From an uncultured Reyranella sp. (GTDB lineage: Bacteria > Pseudomonadota > Alphaproteobacteria > Reyranellales > Reyranellaceae), in NCBI RefSeq assembly GCF_945957355.1, contig NZ_CAMFKM010000006.1, positions 124,001 through 188,000 on the forward strand: 64,000 bases of DNA. The letters run 5' to 3'. The notes under the pieces are model-generated. The model searched no databases and was not told the origin of the DNA. It saw only the letters and a program-made list of their open reading frames with translations. This document shows positions 36,509-44,706 of the stretch, one piece after another. The position numbers and the translations under genes are program-made. Within the stretch, counting starts at the first letter, position 1; every line of letters begins with the position of its first letter.

Positions 36509-36652
36509 ATGTCTCGCCGCAATTTCGCCACCGTTGACGCTCTTTTGATCCTGGTGTGCATCGTGATCTTCGCCGGTGGCGTGCTTGCGCAGCGGGGCGC
36601 GTCTTCCACGCCGGCAACGCCTCCCACACACGCTACCGGAGACAGGCCATGA
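36509..36652 (+). CDS. Small one-helix membrane protein A (47 residues)
   Basis: A 47-residue protein: a basic N-terminus (MSRRNFATVD), one membrane helix (about 10-27, ALLILVCIVIFAGGVLA) and a Thr/Pro-rich tail. GAGAGG lies five bases before the ATG. It is the first of three similar small proteins; the shared plan is a basic start, an Asp just before the helix, and an Ala-rich helix end. Its stop overlaps the next ATG (ATGA). I recognise no family. Confidence 0.66.
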   Translation: MSRRNFATVDALLILVCIVIFAGGVLAQRGASSTPATPPTHATGDRP

Positions 36653-36753
36653 AACGCCGCCGACTCTCGCTCGGCTGGATCGATTTCCTCGTGATCGCGG
36701 CGTCTATTCTCACCTTTGCCGCAGTGGCCGGCGCGACGCTCGGACATGGCTGA
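36649..36753 (+). CDS. Small one-helix membrane protein B (34 residues)
   Basis: A 34-residue protein: MKRRRLSLGWIDFLVIAASI, then LTFAAVAGATLGHG. The WID-LVIAA stretch recurs in protein C at 36860. ATG overlaps the stop of protein A, and GGAG lies upstream, so translation is coupled. This coupling and the likeness to C argue that it is a real gene despite its size. Function unknown. Confidence 0.62.
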   Translation: MKRRRLSLGWIDFLVIAASILTFAAVAGATLGHG

Positions 36754-36859
36754 CACAAACGACCTTGGTGTCGCCTCAGTGCGGTCGCGGCTCCGACCGA
36801 AATTGGAATCATAAGGCAACCTTTACAGCCCAGCCGAAACACCGTTCCCAGAGGCCAAC

Positions 36860-37114
36860 ATGAACCAAGGCCAGAAGAAGAAGCGGGCGATCGCCGTCCC
36901 CTATGAACTTCGCAAGTCACGCTTTTCGTGGATCGACCTGCTCGTGATCGCCGCCGCCCTGATCACGCTCGCGGTCGTCATCGACGCCTCGGTGGGCCGT
37001 GCAAAGGCAGCAGCCCCCGTAACACAGGTGAACCTCATTGCGCCTGAGATCAGCCAGCTTCCCGACGATCCCGGGCTACTGAAGGCCCGACTTCGCCTGG
37101 CCTCGGGACTCTAG
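36860..37114 (+). CDS. Small one-helix membrane protein C (84 residues)
   Basis: An 84-residue protein. A basic N-terminus (NQGQKKKRAIAVPYELRKSR) precedes a helix (about 24-46, WIDLLVIAAALITLAVVIDA) nearly the same as that of protein B, and a polar 35-residue tail follows, probably periplasmic. AGAGG stands before the ATG. The 106-base gap from protein B has no clear terminator. The three look like products of local duplication. Function unknown. Confidence 0.68.
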   Translation: MNQGQKKKRAIAVPYELRKSRFSWIDLLVIAAALITLAVVIDASVGRAKAAAPVTQVNLIAPEISQLPDDPGLLKARLRLASGL

Positions 37115-37143
37115 AGTCTTTCCACCTCAACTCTGTCCACTCG

Positions 37144-37190
37144 CCTCATCCGTCGAGAGGCATCGCCGCCCAATGCCCCTCGGGATGAGG
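37144..37190. terminator. Long stem-loop between convergent genes
   Basis: CCTCATCC (37144-37151) pairs with GGATGAGG (37183-37190), and inside it CGAG-GGCA pairs with TGCC-CTCG around a mismatch, leaving an 11-base loop. It separates protein C from the convergent Rieske gene. There is no T-run on either side, so termination is a fair guess only. Confidence 0.5.
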
Positions 37191-37230
37191 GAACCCAGAC
37201 TGGTCCTTTGACCCACAGCCGACTTGGCAG

Positions 37231-38694
37231 TCACTCCTGTCTGCCGGCGTCGATTGTCGCCTGGCCTCTCGACATGGCGACATCATAGGCCTCCTCGAAC
37301 CACTCGATGCGCTTCTCATGCGCGCCGAGGATCGGAGAGCCCTCAAACTGATGGGCGATCTTTTGCATCTGCTCGCAGGCTCGGCGGTCTTCGTCGGTGA
37401 TTTTCTTCGTGAAGTGTCGCACGAGATGCGCGCGGATCACGTCCAAGAATGGACGTGTCCAGCGATCGAGTGCGCGCTCTTTCGCTGGAAATCCTGTCTG
37501 GAAAAGCCACGTCATATGGCGTGTTTGGCTTGGGGATGCCGGCGCAAACAGCTGGACGTGGCAAAACCAGTAAGGTCGTGCGTTGAAGATTGAAACAGCA
37601 AGGTTGGGAAAGATATTGAAGATGCGATAGTCGCTTGGAATATAGCGATTCTCCCGGCACGCCACCGACATCGAGGCCAGCGTGCCGTCGTGGCCCGTAA
37701 AGTGCGCGCTATGCATGCCGAAGCGGAAGTACGCAATTTCGCTGTTCTTGGCGTAGCGATTTTTGTGATGGATCGCGACATTGTGGTAGTCGTCCATCGT
37801 AATTTCCATCGACAGCTTCCAATTGGCGCCAATTTGGCCGTTCAAACGCTGTGGATGCTTGGGCATCGTGCACATGGCATCGAGGATGGGAAAGCCTTCG
37901 CCGAGATAGTCCTCGAGGCTTTCCGACGTATTCCCTCCTGGAAACCTGCCAAAGACGAGAGATCCGCAGGTGGCGATGTCCAAAGCGACCAATTTGGCGC
38001 CGACCTCGCGTGGATTGGTGCCGAACAGTTCCAGACAATTGGGGATGCCGACCGCATGGCCGTCTCGATTGTAGTGCCAATGGTGAAAGCCACAAACGAT
38101 CGGGCCGTTACCCTTGTCGCACGTTCGCAAAGGAAAAAACCGATGCGCGCAGCGATTCTCAAATCCTTTGATCGTGTCACCGAATCTCTGCACGAAGACC
38201 GACCGACCGCCCAAGGTCGTGCGAAACCAGTCTCCGTCCTTCTCCAGGTCCGGAGTAATCCCGAGAAGCGTCCAGCAATGCCCCAGCATGGCCTGCTCTT
38301 CCCTGAACTCGCTGTCGCCGGTAAGGGCGCGCGCCCAGTCGGGCGAGATACTTTCTCCTCGGCCGGGCCTCGGCGAGTTGGCGGTGCCATGCCGGTTGCC
38401 GTTGGTTAGCCAGTACTCGGTGTCTGCCACCCGGGCAGCGATGGGACCGTCGTCGCCCACCTCTGGGGGAAGGGCAAAAGAAAAGGCATGTTTGCCGTCG
38501 CCAATGCCGGTAGCAGCCAAATCGGACCGAAACGTATCGGCGCGTGCGACGCCGGCGAGAATGCCGCCAGCGTAGATTTCAACGGAGAGCCGCTCGCAGG
38601 GGCGACTACCGTCTTGCGCCCAACCATGGACGCGCCCGCCGCTCAACGCGTCGAGGCTCCCGCGATATCGAGATCGCTGCAGAAAATCGAACAT
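37231..38694 (-). CDS. Rieske non-heme iron oxygenase with an N-terminal accessory module
   Basis: About 487 residues. The Rieske site is CAH-x16-CGFH (Cys182, His184, Cys201, His204 counted from this ATG), and the mononuclear iron site is MDDYHNVAIHH. So it is an alpha-subunit-type ring or side-chain hydroxylase; no reductase gene is near. The first about 100 residues are unusual: LDALSGGRVHGWAQDGSRP, then a hydrophobic strand, 'GVARADTFRSDLAATGIGDG' and KHAFSFALP. I know this pattern from proteins linked to glycosyl- and sulfotransferases, not from oxygenases. The gene is visibly less GC-rich than its neighbours (about 42% by hand count over 37561-37620), a sign of transfer. A TTG at 38703 is an alternative start. 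Confidence 0.84.
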   Translation of the reverse strand: MFDFLQRSRYRGSLDALSGGRVHGWAQDGSRPCERLSVEIYAGGILAGVARADTFRSDLAATGIGDGKHAFSFALPPEVGDDGPIAARVADTEYWLTNGNRHGTANSPRPGRGESISPDWARALTGDSEFREEQAMLGHCWTLLGITPDLEKDGDWFRTTLGGRSVFVQRFGDTIKGFENRCAHRFFPLRTCDKGNGPIVCGFHHWHYNRDGHAVGIPNCLELFGTNPREVGAKLVALDIATCGSLVFGRFPGGNTSESLEDYLGEGFPILDAMCTMPKHPQRLNGQIGANWKLSMEITMDDYHNVAIHHKNRYAKNSEIAYFRFGMHSAHFTGHDGTLASMSVACRENRYIPSDYRIFNIFPNLAVSIFNARPYWFCHVQLFAPASPSQTRHMTWLFQTGFPAKERALDRWTRPFLDVIRAHLVRHFTKKITDEDRRACEQMQKIAHQFEGSPILGAHEKRIEWFEEAYDVAMSRGQATIDAGRQE

Positions 38695-38868
38695 TCGCGC
38701 CAAAGTGGTCTGCCTCAGTTCGCAATGCAGTCCGCGATTGGAGTCCGCTCGTTCTGGCCAGCCCGTTAGCTGATCGGAGCGTAGGCAGGAGAGCGGCTGG
38801 CGACAAGATGGTTTCTGCGGCGGGCGGCCGGTAGCCCTCGCCGACCAAATCCGGTCGGCGTCGGAATT

Positions 38869-40158
38869 CTAGGCTTTCGGGCGCTTGTCGATGACGCGGC
38901 GCGCCTTGCCCAACGACCGCTCGATCGTCCCGGGCGCGGCAACCTCGACATCGGCCGTGAGGCCGCACATCCCCTTGAGCCTTCGGGTCAGTTCGGTGGC
39001 CGACTGAAGCCGAGCCCCCTGCTCCTGAACCTGCCGCGCCTCGACGCGCACCAGCAGATCGTCGAGCGCGCCCGTCCTCGTCAGCTCGATGACATAGTGG
39101 CCGCTCAGGGCCGGATCGCGCAGGATCTGTTCCTCGACCTGGCTCGGGAAGAGATTGACGCCGCGCACGATCAGCATGTCATCGCTGCGGCCGGTGATCT
39201 TGGCCATGCGCCGCATCGCGGTGACCGAGCCCGGCGTCAGGCGCGTGAGGTCCCGCGTGCGATAGCGCACCACGGGCATCGCTTCCTTGGTCAGCGTCGT
39301 GAAGACCAGTTCGCCCGGCTCTCCCTCGGCCACCGGCTGGCCGGTCACGGGATCGACGATCTCGGGATAGAAATGATCCTCCCAGATCGTCGGCCCGTCC
39401 TTCGTCTCCACGAACTCGCAGGCGACGCCCGGTCCCATCACCTCGCTCAGCCCGTAGATGTCGACGGCGTCGATGCCGAGCCGCCGCTCGATTTCGGCTC
39501 GCATCCCCTCTGTCCACGGTTCGGCACCGAAGATTCCGATGCGCATCGCCGTGTCGCGCGGATCGACGCCCTGACGTTCGAATTCGTCGGCGATCGCCAG
39601 CATGTAGGATGGCGTCATCAGCACGATCCGGGCGCCGAACTCGCGGATGAGCTGGACCTGCCGCTCGCCGAAGCCGCCGGACATCGGCACCACGGTACAG
39701 CCCAGCCGCTCCGCGCCGTAATGCGCCCCCAGCCCGCCCGTGAAAAGGCCGTAGCCGTAGGCATTGTGGATGATGTCGCCCGGCCGCGCACCGCCCGCGA
39801 ACAGCGAGCGGGCCATCAGGTCGCCCCAGGTGGCGATGTCTTTTGCCGAATAGCCCACTACAGTCGGGCGGCCGGTGGTGCCGCTGGAGGCGTGCAGACG
39901 CACACAGCGCTCGCGCGGGATCGCCAGCATGCCGTAGGGATAGGCGTCCCGCAGGTCTCCCTTCTCCGTGAAGGGAAAGCGCGCCAGATCGTCTAGACCA
40001 GCAAGCTGGTCCGGATGGACGCCCGCGGCCTCGCACTTGGCGCGGTACGGCGCCTGGTTGTCGTAGGCGTGACGCAACGTGGTGCGCAACCGGTCAAGCT
40101 GCAGCGCCCGCAGCGCATCGATCGACAGGCCGAGTTCGGGAAACGACGCTCCGGTCAT
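38869..40158 (-). CDS. PaaK-like phenylacetate-CoA ligase family protein
   Basis: The protein has 429 residues, the length of PaaK. The AMP-binding motif is LHASSGTTGRPTVVGYS; further motifs are 'NAYGYGLFTGGLGAHYGAER', GIFGAEPWTEGMR, YGLSEVMGPGVA and 'RVNLFPSQVEEQIL'-like VRGVNLFPSQVEEQI. It activates an aryl acid to the CoA thioester. No other paa genes are near, so the acid need not be phenylacetate. The start overlaps the stop of the DUF2339 gene by 4 bases. Confidence 0.88.
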   Translation of the reverse strand: MTGASFPELGLSIDALRALQLDRLRTTLRHAYDNQAPYRAKCEAAGVHPDQLAGLDDLARFPFTEKGDLRDAYPYGMLAIPRERCVRLHASSGTTGRPTVVGYSAKDIATWGDLMARSLFAGGARPGDIIHNAYGYGLFTGGLGAHYGAERLGCTVVPMSGGFGERQVQLIREFGARIVLMTPSYMLAIADEFERQGVDPRDTAMRIGIFGAEPWTEGMRAEIERRLGIDAVDIYGLSEVMGPGVACEFVETKDGPTIWEDHFYPEIVDPVTGQPVAEGEPGELVFTTLTKEAMPVVRYRTRDLTRLTPGSVTAMRRMAKITGRSDDMLIVRGVNLFPSQVEEQILRDPALSGHYVIELTRTGALDDLLVRVEARQVQEQGARLQSATELTRRLKGMCGLTADVEVAAPGTIERSLGKARRVIDKRPKA

Positions 40159-42785
40159 TTGCTGTCGAATCCGAAACGACGGTAGGCGTACCCCAGACCG
40201 ATCAGGGCGGCTCCGAGTCCGAGGAATGAGAAGACCCGCAAGAGGCCCTGCAGCCCCGCCATGTCGATCAGGAACACCTTGGCGACCACGATGCAGACGA
40301 GCACCATGCCGGCATGGCGAAGCGCCGCTGCCTGCCTCAGGAAGCCGAGCGCCAGCAGGGCTACGCCGAACAGCAGCCAGGCGATCGAGTAGGCGTAGAG
40401 TTCCAGCCCGTGGGCGTCGAAACCGCGTCTCTCGAACCCGGGATCGAAGAAGTGGCGCACTTCGAAGGAGACATAGGCAAAGGCCAGGACAGAGGCTGCC
40501 GCTTCGACGAGGAGATCGACCCGCCGATCGGGCTCGACGTCGATCCAGCGGCGCGCCAAGGCAGCCATCGCGGCCGGCGCGGCATAGGCCAGCAGCAGCC
40601 CGTTGAGGATCGGCAGCCGGCCAACATCGGCCGGCTCGAACACGGGATTGGCGACCAGCACCTGGACGATCAGCACCACCGCGACCGCCACCCCGCCGCT
40701 CAGGCGCCACGCCCACAGCGCCACGAGGTCGCCGTCGAGCCGCGCCTTCCACAGGGCCGCCAGGGCAAAGGCGCCCCAGACCAGCACGTAGCAGGCCCGT
40801 TCCATGAAGCTCGCATCGGGCATCATCATGGCGGTCGGCTGGAAGAGGCTGCGCACTTCGAGCGTCAGCAGGACGAAGACGAGCAGAGCCGCCGCCGCTT
40901 CGACGGCCCGCACCAGCCGCATGTCGCCGGTCGGGCGCAGGAAGCGTAGCGCCACGACCAGCGCGGCGACGGAGAGGCCGTAGCCCCAGAGCATCCAGTT
41001 GAGGATCGGCGTCAGGCCGATCGGGTATTTCAGGATCTCGGGGTTCACGACGAAGCGCACGATCACGATCGCGAGCAGCGGCCAGCAGAGCCGGCGCAGG
41101 GTTACCAGCCCGAGCTGCGCGGAGATGGCGGCGACCGCGGCCAGCTCGATCGCGTAGGCGACGGTGATCCATTCGCGATTGAGCTCGAGCGGAATGGCCG
41201 CGCCGATGAAGAAGGTCACGCCCGCTGCCAGGAAACCCAGGGCTTCGGTGGCGCCCGGCATGGTCCCGCGCCAGCGGGTGAGACGCTCGGCGCCTACAAG
41301 GAACGGTGCCGCAAGGCCGACGCTGATCAGGCCCCAGGGAATGCCGGGCGTACCGCGCAGCCCGTACCAGGCGAGCAGGAAGTGCGAGAGCGCGGCCGAC
41401 ACTGAAAGGGCTGCCCAGAAACCCGGCCGGGCGGCGTTCCACAGCAGCGCGAAGGCCGCAGCGGCGTACAGGCCGCCGAACACCGTGACAAGCCAGCCGA
41501 AGCGGCCGTCGTTCCACTCGGAAGGCACACCGCTCGCCGTCCACCACCAGAGCGCCAGCGCCGCCAGCGACAGGGCCGGGGCGAGGCCGGCGGCGAACTG
41601 GAAACGCGGCGCCCAGCGCGAGAAGGCAAAAATGCCGATCCCGTGCACGGCCAGGGCCACCCAGCCGGCCGTCTGCGCGCCGCCGTCCTGCGCGATGGCC
41701 ATCACGAGCAGGCCGCCGGTGACGGCCAGCGAGGCCCAGACGAGCGCCAGCACATCCTTTGCCGGGTTCTCGCTCTCCTGCAGGCGCCGCCAGGACGCCC
41801 AGACGAAGAGGCCCGCGAGAGCCACCAGGAAGAGTCCGACCCAATGCAATTCCGGCTGGTCGGGATCGGCCAGCATCCAGATGCAGGTCCACAGCGCAGA
41901 GCCCGCCAGCACGCCCCAACCGAGCATCCACCAGCCGCGGAGCCGGATCACCGTGAGCGTGCCCGCAGCAATGGCCAGCAGATAGCCGAACAGGACAGGC
42001 GTGTTGGGCTGCTCGCTACCGATGATCGCGGGGCTCAGGAAGCCGCCGACGAAGGCCAGCGCCGCCACGAAGATTCCATGCCGCAGCGAGAGCGTGATCG
42101 CGAAGGCTGTCAGGGCCGCCGCGCCGCCGCCGGCCGCCACCTTGGAGATCATGTCGTAGAGCGCCACGGCCGAGAGCAGCGATCCGTAGAGTGCCGCCAC
42201 ACCGGCGGCGGCCAGCGCCTGCGAGACGCGATCGTCGTGCGGCCGCATGCGCTCCGCGCCTGCAATCAGGGCGAAGCCGAACAGGGCCGCGAGGATGACC
42301 CGCACCTCGGGCGAGAGGTACCCCTCCTCGATCGAGTAGCGGACGAGGAAGACGGCCGCCAGGGCCAGGGTGATCGCGCCGACCCAGATGAAGGCGCGTG
42401 ATCCCAGCCGCTGCTCCCATCCGCCCTTCACCGGCTCGACGGTCGGGAGTGCGGGAGGCAACGCGGACGTTGGCGGGGATGCCGGCAGGTCCGCACCGAT
42501 GACGATCGCCTCGGGCTCGGCCTGGGGCTCCGGAACAAAGGGCGGAGCCGGCGGTGGCGGCACGAGCGTCTCGACCGGCGTTACCGGAAACGGAGCGGCT
42601 TCGGCGGGTGGTGGAAGTGGCTGTTCGCCAATGGCAGCGATCTGGCGCCGCAGCGCCGCCATTTCGGAGGCCAGTCGATCGTTCTGCGCGCGCAGGCCCG
42701 ACGTGCGGACCAGCGCCATGATGGCGATCAGCGGCGTGCCGAGCGCCCAGGCGATCCCGACGAGGATGAGGAAGATTTCTTCCAC
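40155..42785 (-). CDS. DUF2339 polytopic membrane protein
   Basis: The protein has 876 residues. An N-terminal helix and short coiled coil (RAQNDRLASEMAALRRQIAA) are followed by a Pro-rich stretch (about 55-115) and then by more than 20 hydrophobic helices to the end. The core motif 'WEQRLGSRAFIWVGAITLAL', then FLVRYSIEEGYLSPEVRV, is that of DUF2339 proteins. Their function is unknown. The downstream ligase gene overlaps by 4 bases. Confidence 0.87.
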   Translation of the reverse strand: MEEIFLILVGIAWALGTPLIAIMALVRTSGLRAQNDRLASEMAALRRQIAAIGEQPLPPPAEAAPFPVTPVETLVPPPPAPPFVPEPQAEPEAIVIGADLPASPPTSALPPALPTVEPVKGGWEQRLGSRAFIWVGAITLALAAVFLVRYSIEEGYLSPEVRVILAALFGFALIAGAERMRPHDDRVSQALAAAGVAALYGSLLSAVALYDMISKVAAGGGAAALTAFAITLSLRHGIFVAALAFVGGFLSPAIIGSEQPNTPVLFGYLLAIAAGTLTVIRLRGWWMLGWGVLAGSALWTCIWMLADPDQPELHWVGLFLVALAGLFVWASWRRLQESENPAKDVLALVWASLAVTGGLLVMAIAQDGGAQTAGWVALAVHGIGIFAFSRWAPRFQFAAGLAPALSLAALALWWWTASGVPSEWNDGRFGWLVTVFGGLYAAAAFALLWNAARPGFWAALSVSAALSHFLLAWYGLRGTPGIPWGLISVGLAAPFLVGAERLTRWRGTMPGATEALGFLAAGVTFFIGAAIPLELNREWITVAYAIELAAVAAISAQLGLVTLRRLCWPLLAIVIVRFVVNPEILKYPIGLTPILNWMLWGYGLSVAALVVALRFLRPTGDMRLVRAVEAAAALLVFVLLTLEVRSLFQPTAMMMPDASFMERACYVLVWGAFALAALWKARLDGDLVALWAWRLSGGVAVAVVLIVQVLVANPVFEPADVGRLPILNGLLLAYAAPAAMAALARRWIDVEPDRRVDLLVEAAASVLAFAYVSFEVRHFFDPGFERRGFDAHGLELYAYSIAWLLFGVALLALGFLRQAAALRHAGMVLVCIVVAKVFLIDMAGLQGLLRVFSFLGLGAALIGLGYAYRRFGFDSK

Positions 42786-42815
42786 GAAGGCTCCGGGATC
42801 GCCCTGCCCTGCTCT

Positions 42816-44051
42816 TTATTCCGCCGCGACGCGAACGGCTTCGCTCGAGAAGGCCGCGCGGTTGTCGCGGGCGACGAGGCCGCGCTTTACCACCATCCGG
42901 TGGTTCTCCTTGCGTGCGGCGCGCTTGATGTCGGCCAGCGCGTCGCCGTCGCAAATGACGAAGTCCGCCACGTTGCCTTCCCTGATGCGGCCGTGATCGC
43001 TAAGCCGCATAAGGTCGGCCGCACTCGCGGTCGCGAAGAACAGGGAGTCGCGGCTCGAAATGCCGATGTCGCACATGAACTCGAGCTCGCGCGCATTCTC
43101 GCCATGGCGATTGTGCGGTGTGCCTGCGTCGGTGCCCATCGCAATGCGGCCGCCGGCCGAATAATACATCTTGGTCGCGGCGATGTGGCGGTCGAACACG
43201 CGGCGGCTCTTCTCGATGACGTAGTCGGGAATCGACCGGTCACCCTCGTCGTAGCCCTTGAGGATGTTCTTCACCGCCGCCAGGGTCGGCACCAGCCAGA
43301 CGCCGCGCTCCTTCATCTCGCGGCAGCATTCCTCGTCCATGAAGATGCCGTGCTCGATCGAATCGATGCCGCCGCGCACCGCGTTCAGGATGCCCAGAGC
43401 ACCCTGCGCGTGGCTGGCGCAGCATTTGTGGAAGCGATGCGCCTCCGAGATGCCGGCCTTCATTTCCTCGGCGCTGTAGTGCGCGTCCTCGGGATTGACG
43501 CCGGCGGTCATCACGCCGCCGGTGGCCATGATCTTCACCAGGTCGGAGCCGGCATGGACCTGCTCGCGCACCGCCTTCACCACCTCGTCGACACCGTCGG
43601 CAACGCGGCCGACGCGATTGCCGTGGCCGCCGGTCATGCAGATCATGCGGCCGGCGCAGCGCATCGTCGGGCCGAGGAAGCGGCCGGCGTTGTAGGCGTC
43701 GCGGATCGCGAACTCGATATAGTCCTTGCCGCCGCAGTCGCGCACGGCGGTGACGCCGCCTTCCAGGGTCTGGCGCATGAACTCCATGCCGCGCACCGTG
43801 AGCTGGGCGGCGCTCAGGCGATCCTGGACGGCGCCGGGATTGCCCTCGGCGCCCGACAGCGAGTGGACGTGGCAGTCGATGATACCGGGAATCAGCGTGG
43901 CGCCCGAAGTATCGACCGTCTCGCCGGCAAAGCCCTTGAACTCGCCCGCCGCGGCGACGCGCTTGATGCGGCCGCCCTCTTCCAGCACCGCCTGCCCGTC
44001 CTGCACCTTCTCGCCATCGAAAAGACGACCGCCGACATACAACGTGGCCAT
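42816..44051 (-). CDS. Metal-dependent amidohydrolase
   Basis: The protein has 411 residues of the amidohydrolase superfamily. Metal ligands: DCHVHSL (HxH), the Lys in VKIMATGGV, SHAQG, IEHGIFM and MGTDAGTPH. It is closest in type to the imidazolonepropionase-like/Xaa-Pro dipeptidase-like hydrolases, which cut cyclic or peptide amides. No signal peptide is seen. It stands between the DUF2339 and TPR genes on the same strand, 30 and 39 bases apart. The substrate cannot be told. Confidence 0.88.
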   Translation of the reverse strand: MATLYVGGRLFDGEKVQDGQAVLEEGGRIKRVAAAGEFKGFAGETVDTSGATLIPGIIDCHVHSLSGAEGNPGAVQDRLSAAQLTVRGMEFMRQTLEGGVTAVRDCGGKDYIEFAIRDAYNAGRFLGPTMRCAGRMICMTGGHGNRVGRVADGVDEVVKAVREQVHAGSDLVKIMATGGVMTAGVNPEDAHYSAEEMKAGISEAHRFHKCCASHAQGALGILNAVRGGIDSIEHGIFMDEECCREMKERGVWLVPTLAAVKNILKGYDEGDRSIPDYVIEKSRRVFDRHIAATKMYYSAGGRIAMGTDAGTPHNRHGENARELEFMCDIGISSRDSLFFATASAADLMRLSDHGRIREGNVADFVICDGDALADIKRAARKENHRMVVKRGLVARDNRAAFSSEAVRVAAE

Positions 44052-44090
44052 TGACCCAACTCCTGAACTGAACGCTCGAGCGACTTTGAC

Positions 44091-44687
44091 CTACGTCGAG
44101 GGCCGGCCGCAACCCAACGGATCGGCATCCGCGCCGTTATCCCCGCCCAATGCCTTCAGGCGCGCGATCTCGCCGTCGATTCCTGCGATATGCGGGTTCC
44201 ACTTGCGCGCCAGCTCGAAGGCAGCCACCGCCCGTGCATTCTCACCCATTTCCGCGCGGATCATGCCCAAGCCGGAATAGGCGCCGAAATGGCGCGGCTC
44301 GCGTTTCACCGTCTCGCAAATATCGGCCAGCGAGGCCGGGAAGTTACCCATCAGCCAGTGCGCGGTCGCCCGCTTGTTCCACGCTTCTGACAAATCGGGC
44401 GCCAGGTCGATCAGGCGCGTGAAGGTCTCGATCGAGGCCTTCAGCTCCTGCTGCTGCATCTCGGCGATGCCGCGCATCATGACCGCGCGCTGGCCCATGT
44501 CGGGCACCATCACCCACTGTTCCCAGATCGCCGCCTCGAGCGACCTGATGGCGGACGGATCGGTGGCGCTCTGCAGCTTGATGAACAGGGTGTCGAGCAT
44601 GGTGCCGCTCCCGGCGTTCTGCGCCTGCACGTTGGCCCCGAGCATCAGTCCGATCAGGGCGGCAAGGCAAGCGCGAAGAGCGTTCAT
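44091..44687 (-). CDS. Secreted TPR protein
   Basis: The protein has 198 residues with a Sec signal (LRACLAALIGLMLGANVQAQ). About three tetratricopeptide repeats follow, e.g. 'ETFTRLIDLAPDLSEAWNKR', then 'DICETVKREPRHFGAYSGLG' and 'AVAAFELARKWNPHIAGID'. TPR proteins mediate protein contacts; no partner is indicated. It lies 19 bases after the glcF stop on the same strand, so it may be transcribed with the glycolate oxidase genes. Confidence 0.85.
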   Translation of the reverse strand: MNALRACLAALIGLMLGANVQAQNAGSGTMLDTLFIKLQSATDPSAIRSLEAAIWEQWVMVPDMGQRAVMMRGIAEMQQQELKASIETFTRLIDLAPDLSEAWNKRATAHWLMGNFPASLADICETVKREPRHFGAYSGLGMIRAEMGENARAVAAFELARKWNPHIAGIDGEIARLKALGGDNGADADPLGCGRPST

Positions 44688-44706
44688 GCCTCCCCCACGT
44701 TCGCGG

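Noticed and set aside
38869..41931. 1020-codon frame extending the PaaK-like ligase into the DUF2339 gene
   Set aside because: The extension reads the DUF2339 gene in the wrong frame; the ligase ATG at 40158 overlaps the DUF2339 stop in the normal ATGA way.
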